From: Microbacterium luteum
GTDB taxonomy: Bacteria; Actinomycetota; Actinomycetes; Actinomycetales; Microbacteriaceae
Assembly: GCF_015277875.1 (NCBI RefSeq)
Contig: NZ_CP063814.1
Location: 310,001-374,000 of the forward strand
DNA: 64,000 nucleotides
Reading direction: 5' to 3'
The first letter of the stretch is position 1; each line of letters begins with the position of its first letter. Both the position numbers and the translations under genes were made by a program. Positions 61,806 through 64,000 of the stretch are shown here, in pieces. The notes beneath the pieces are model-generated. The model was not told the origin of the DNA, searched no databases, and was given only the letters and a program-made list of their open reading frames with translations.

Positions 61806-62630
61806 CTAGAGCCGCCGCGACTGCTGCTGGCCGCGGGCGCGGCTGAGTGCTTCAGCGACGTAGTCGAGATCATCGTCGAATAGGTCGGCGTAGGTGTCGA
61901 GGGTCATCGCAGCACTCGCGTGCCCGAGCATTCGTTGAACTGCCTTGACGTTTGGCTCCGGCGCTGATGGCCAGGCTCGCAGCCGTGTGACGGAGATCGT
62001 GCGGAGAGATCTGGGGGAAGTCTGGGTCCGCTTTCCGGCACCTTCGTACGGCAGCCGCGAACCAGCCATCTTGTGAGCTGGGGAGCTTCATGTGCTCATC
62101 GCCACCTCCAAAAAGGAGTTGATCTGAGCTCTTGCCTCGAGCGTTGAGTCGGATCGGCGAGTCGAGGAAGTCTGGGTAGGGGACCGAACGGCTCGCGTGT
62201 GACTTTGGTGTTCCTGTCCGAACCGTGCCATTGACCATGACGGCGTTCTCCTGAACGTGCACCCGCCGTCGAAGGAAATCCACGTCACCGACCCGCAGCC
62301 CGGTCGCCTCGCCCCACCGGAGCCCGGTATACCCGAGGAACGTGACGATTTCGGGATGGCGGGACTCACTTGCCAGGAGTTCTACTTGTCGATGACTCAG
62401 GTACACGCGTCGCTTCGGCTGTTTCCGTGGCAGTTTGATGCCGCGGACGGGATTCTCTCCGAGTCGGCGATCGCGAACGGCGACGGGGAGATCGTCGATC
62501 AGAAGGAGCTTGCGGAGCGTTTGCCCGCGCAGGCGAAGGAACAGAGCGTGAGTCCGACGGGGCCGGGTGGGCTGCTCAGCCAGTTCACGAAGAACGTCCC
62601 GGGAAACCACGCAGGCGAGCCCTGACATCT
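61806..62630 (-). pseudogene. Tyrosine integrase, frameshifted and N-terminally eroded
   Basis: Frame one (about 62600-61950) gives RDRRLGENPVRGIKLPRKQPKRRVYLS, GYTGLRWGEATGL with the first catalytic Arg, and SPHDLRHTAASLAISAGA with the H-x2-R box. A frameshift near 61950 moves the rest to another frame: KAVQRMLGHASAAMTLDTYADLF, with the late His and the nucleophilic Tyr. The N-terminal SAM-like domain is unrecognisable. Its stop codon lies in the CTAGA beside the IS481 right end. Probably the integrase of an element once inserted at tRNA-Ser. Confidence 0.88.
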
Positions 62631-62905
62631 CCGGCAATGAGCACAGCGGGACAGCGCTGGGTGAGAAGATTCGCAACGGCAACCGGACGAAGACCGTGCT
62701 CACCGCGATCGGGCTGTTTGAGATCGAGGTCCCGAGGGATCGCGGTGGGTCGTCCGAACCGGTGATCGTCCCCAAGCGCAAGCGGCGACGGAGTCGACCA
62801 GATCGTGGTTGTCGCTGACTGCGCGAGGATTGACAATGGGAGAGATCGCCGCGCACTTCGACGAGGTCTATGGGGCGATGGTCTCCGAAGACCGCATCAG
62901 TTGAA
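62625..62905 (+). pseudogene. IS256-family transposase fragment
   Basis: A piece of the N-terminal part: SGNEHSGTALGEKIRNGNRT, KTVLTAIGLFEIEVPRDRGG, SSEPVIVPKRKRR, then after two frameshifts (about 62787 and 62813) LTARGLTMGEIAAHFDEVYG up to about 62903. The catalytic part is missing; the next sequence is unrelated. Confidence 0.85.
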
Positions 62906-63301
62906 TCACGGGGAAGGAGGGCCGGCCTTCTTCCCCTTCCCGCGCCGCCGGCGTTGCGCGGACGAGAGGATCCCGGCCTGCGAGCACAGCCTCCACGCCG
63001 TGCGCCTGCTCATCCGCCAGCCCGCCCGGCGGGCTTCGTCGGCGAGGTAGCGGTATCCGAACGTCGGGTCGTCGTGGAGCGCGTTGATCCGATACGCGCG
63101 GAGCACGTCCGCGTCGCGGACCCGGTCGCCTCTCCACCGGTAGTAGGACTGTCTCGTGAGCTTGAGGACCCGGCCGACACCGTCACGGGAATCTCCACTT
63201 GTGGCGGGCGGTGGACCGTGCCACTTGCGATGCGGCCGTCGGTTGCCGGCATCGCCGCGGGCGACGGCCATCCGGGATGCTTGCGCCCACCGGGCCTGCA
63301 T
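62906..63301 (-). pseudogene. IS3-family OrfB N-terminal fragment
   Basis: LKLTRQSYYRWRGDRVRDAD, NALHDDPTFGYRYLADEARR and RMSRRTAWRLCSQAGILS match the HTH_21 region of IS3 OrfB, ending at KGKKAGPPSP where the catalytic core should begin. Upstream, IPVTVS is in a different frame from VLKLTRQ, so there is also an indel. A different IS3 member from the one at 12577. Confidence 0.82.
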
Positions 63302-63304
63302 GAC

Positions 63305-64000
63305 CGCGCCGGGCCGTTAGGTTCGCGGTGATGCCAGGCTGCTTCGACCAGCAGTCGGCGGGCGTGGGTGTTGCCGGTCTTCGTAATCAATCCCTGCACC
63401 CGAGACTGACCGGATGAGTACTCCGGCGGCATGAGGCCGGTGAACGCGCCGATGCTTGACCCGGTGAATCTCTCCCAGTCGCCGATCTCGACCGCCAATG
63501 CAAACGCGGTCAACGTCGATATGCCTCGTATACATCCCAGACGCGTGACGGTATTCGCATATTCGCTGGTCGCGGCCGTCTGTTCGATGAGCGTGTCGAG
63601 CCGGTCCTTGCGGGCGCCGACCTGCTGGACGGCCTCGTAGTCGGCGTGGGACGCGGGCTGCTCGAATCGGTGACGTCGCAGCCAAGCGTCGTGGGCACCC
63701 GTCCAGGCCCGCTTGCCGTCGTACATGATCCCGTGCCGCAGCAGCAGCTTCGACAGCCGGTGCCGTGCCGCCATCAGTTCGCCCCGATTGTCTTCCCACG
63801 CACGAACCAGATCTCGAGCGGTCTCCTGCGCCAGCGACGGCACACGCACCGCTACGATCTCGTCCAGCCGCAGCAGGCGAGCCAAGTGCGACGCGTCCCG
63901 AGCATTGCCTTTACCCGATCACCGGTCGTACGCTGCAGCTTCGACGGAGCCGCGACCAGGAACGTGATGCCCGCCGCAGCGAATAGCCTCGCCAACGCGA
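63305..64000 (-). pseudogene. IS110-family transposase, frameshifted, continues past the window
   Basis: Visible part: ITFLVAAPSKLQRTTGDRVK (from the window edge), a one-base deletion near 63912, then ARDASHLARLLRLDEIVAVR through GCIRGISTLTAFALAVEIGD and SRVQGLITKTGNTHARRLLVEAAWHHREP, the transposase_20 (C-terminal) domain. Homology stops near 63310, where the IS3 fragment begins. Confidence 0.85.

Overview
The window is high-GC DNA from an actinobacterium, most likely a Microbacteriaceae member close to Microbacterium. Pointers are the gene order ftsH-folEPBK-DUF3180-PH proteins-DUF2520-panC-lysS ... clpC-radA, actinobacterium-specific families (DUF3180, DUF4192, mycoredoxin-like protein), GTG starts and many apparently leaderless genes with a TANNNT box 6-7 nt before the start codon. 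Identification is from gene content only.

Layout. 1-7.7 kb: ordinary chromosome (amidohydrolase cut by the window edge, small redox protein, GT2-GtrA glycosyltransferase, membrane-anchored molybdopterin oxidoreductase, ACT protein, FtsX/MacB-type ABC exporter). 7.99-18.75 kb: an accessory island bounded by a 44-bp direct repeat of the 3' part of tRNA-Phe. It holds an unrecognised soluble protein plus four-helix membrane protein pair, a type I restriction subunit hsdR followed by an hsdM cut off by an IS3 element, a run of small unknown genes ending in DUF1643, an IS1380 element with a frameshifted transposase, and a predicted nuclease-fold protein. No integrase is left in it. 18.7-19.0 kb: tRNA-Phe, tRNA-Asp and tRNA-Glu.

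19.2-46.9 kb: core housekeeping. M23 peptidase, DUF2254, ppa; tilS-parA-like-hpt-ftsH; then a tightly overlapped run folE-folP-folB-folK-DUF3180-two PH-domain proteins-DUF2520-panC, then lysS. After that come DUF4192, cardiolipin synthase, a lipoprotein, a DUF559-like gene flanked by four 61-bp palindromic elements, clpC, an argA-like acetyltransferase, a candidate structured RNA with an intrinsic terminator (45.0-45.2 kb), an SseB-like protein and radA.

47-59.3 kb: a catabolic and salvage region: acyl-CoA dehydrogenase-like enzyme, adenine deaminase-like and adenosine deaminase-like proteins, a GntR/UTRA regulator cotranscribed with a PPC-domain protein, and a divergent operon of amidohydrolase, lipoprotein binding protein, two permeases and a two-domain ATPase. 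CTTGT-N2-ACAAG dyads in the control regions suggest a shared GntR regulon. 59.4-60.5 kb: L-lactate dehydrogenase and tRNA-Ser(CGA). 60.7 kb to the end: a graveyard of mobile DNA downstream of tRNA-Ser: an apparently intact IS481-family element sitting on the stop codon of a frameshifted tyrosine integrase, then decayed IS256, IS3 and IS110 fragments.
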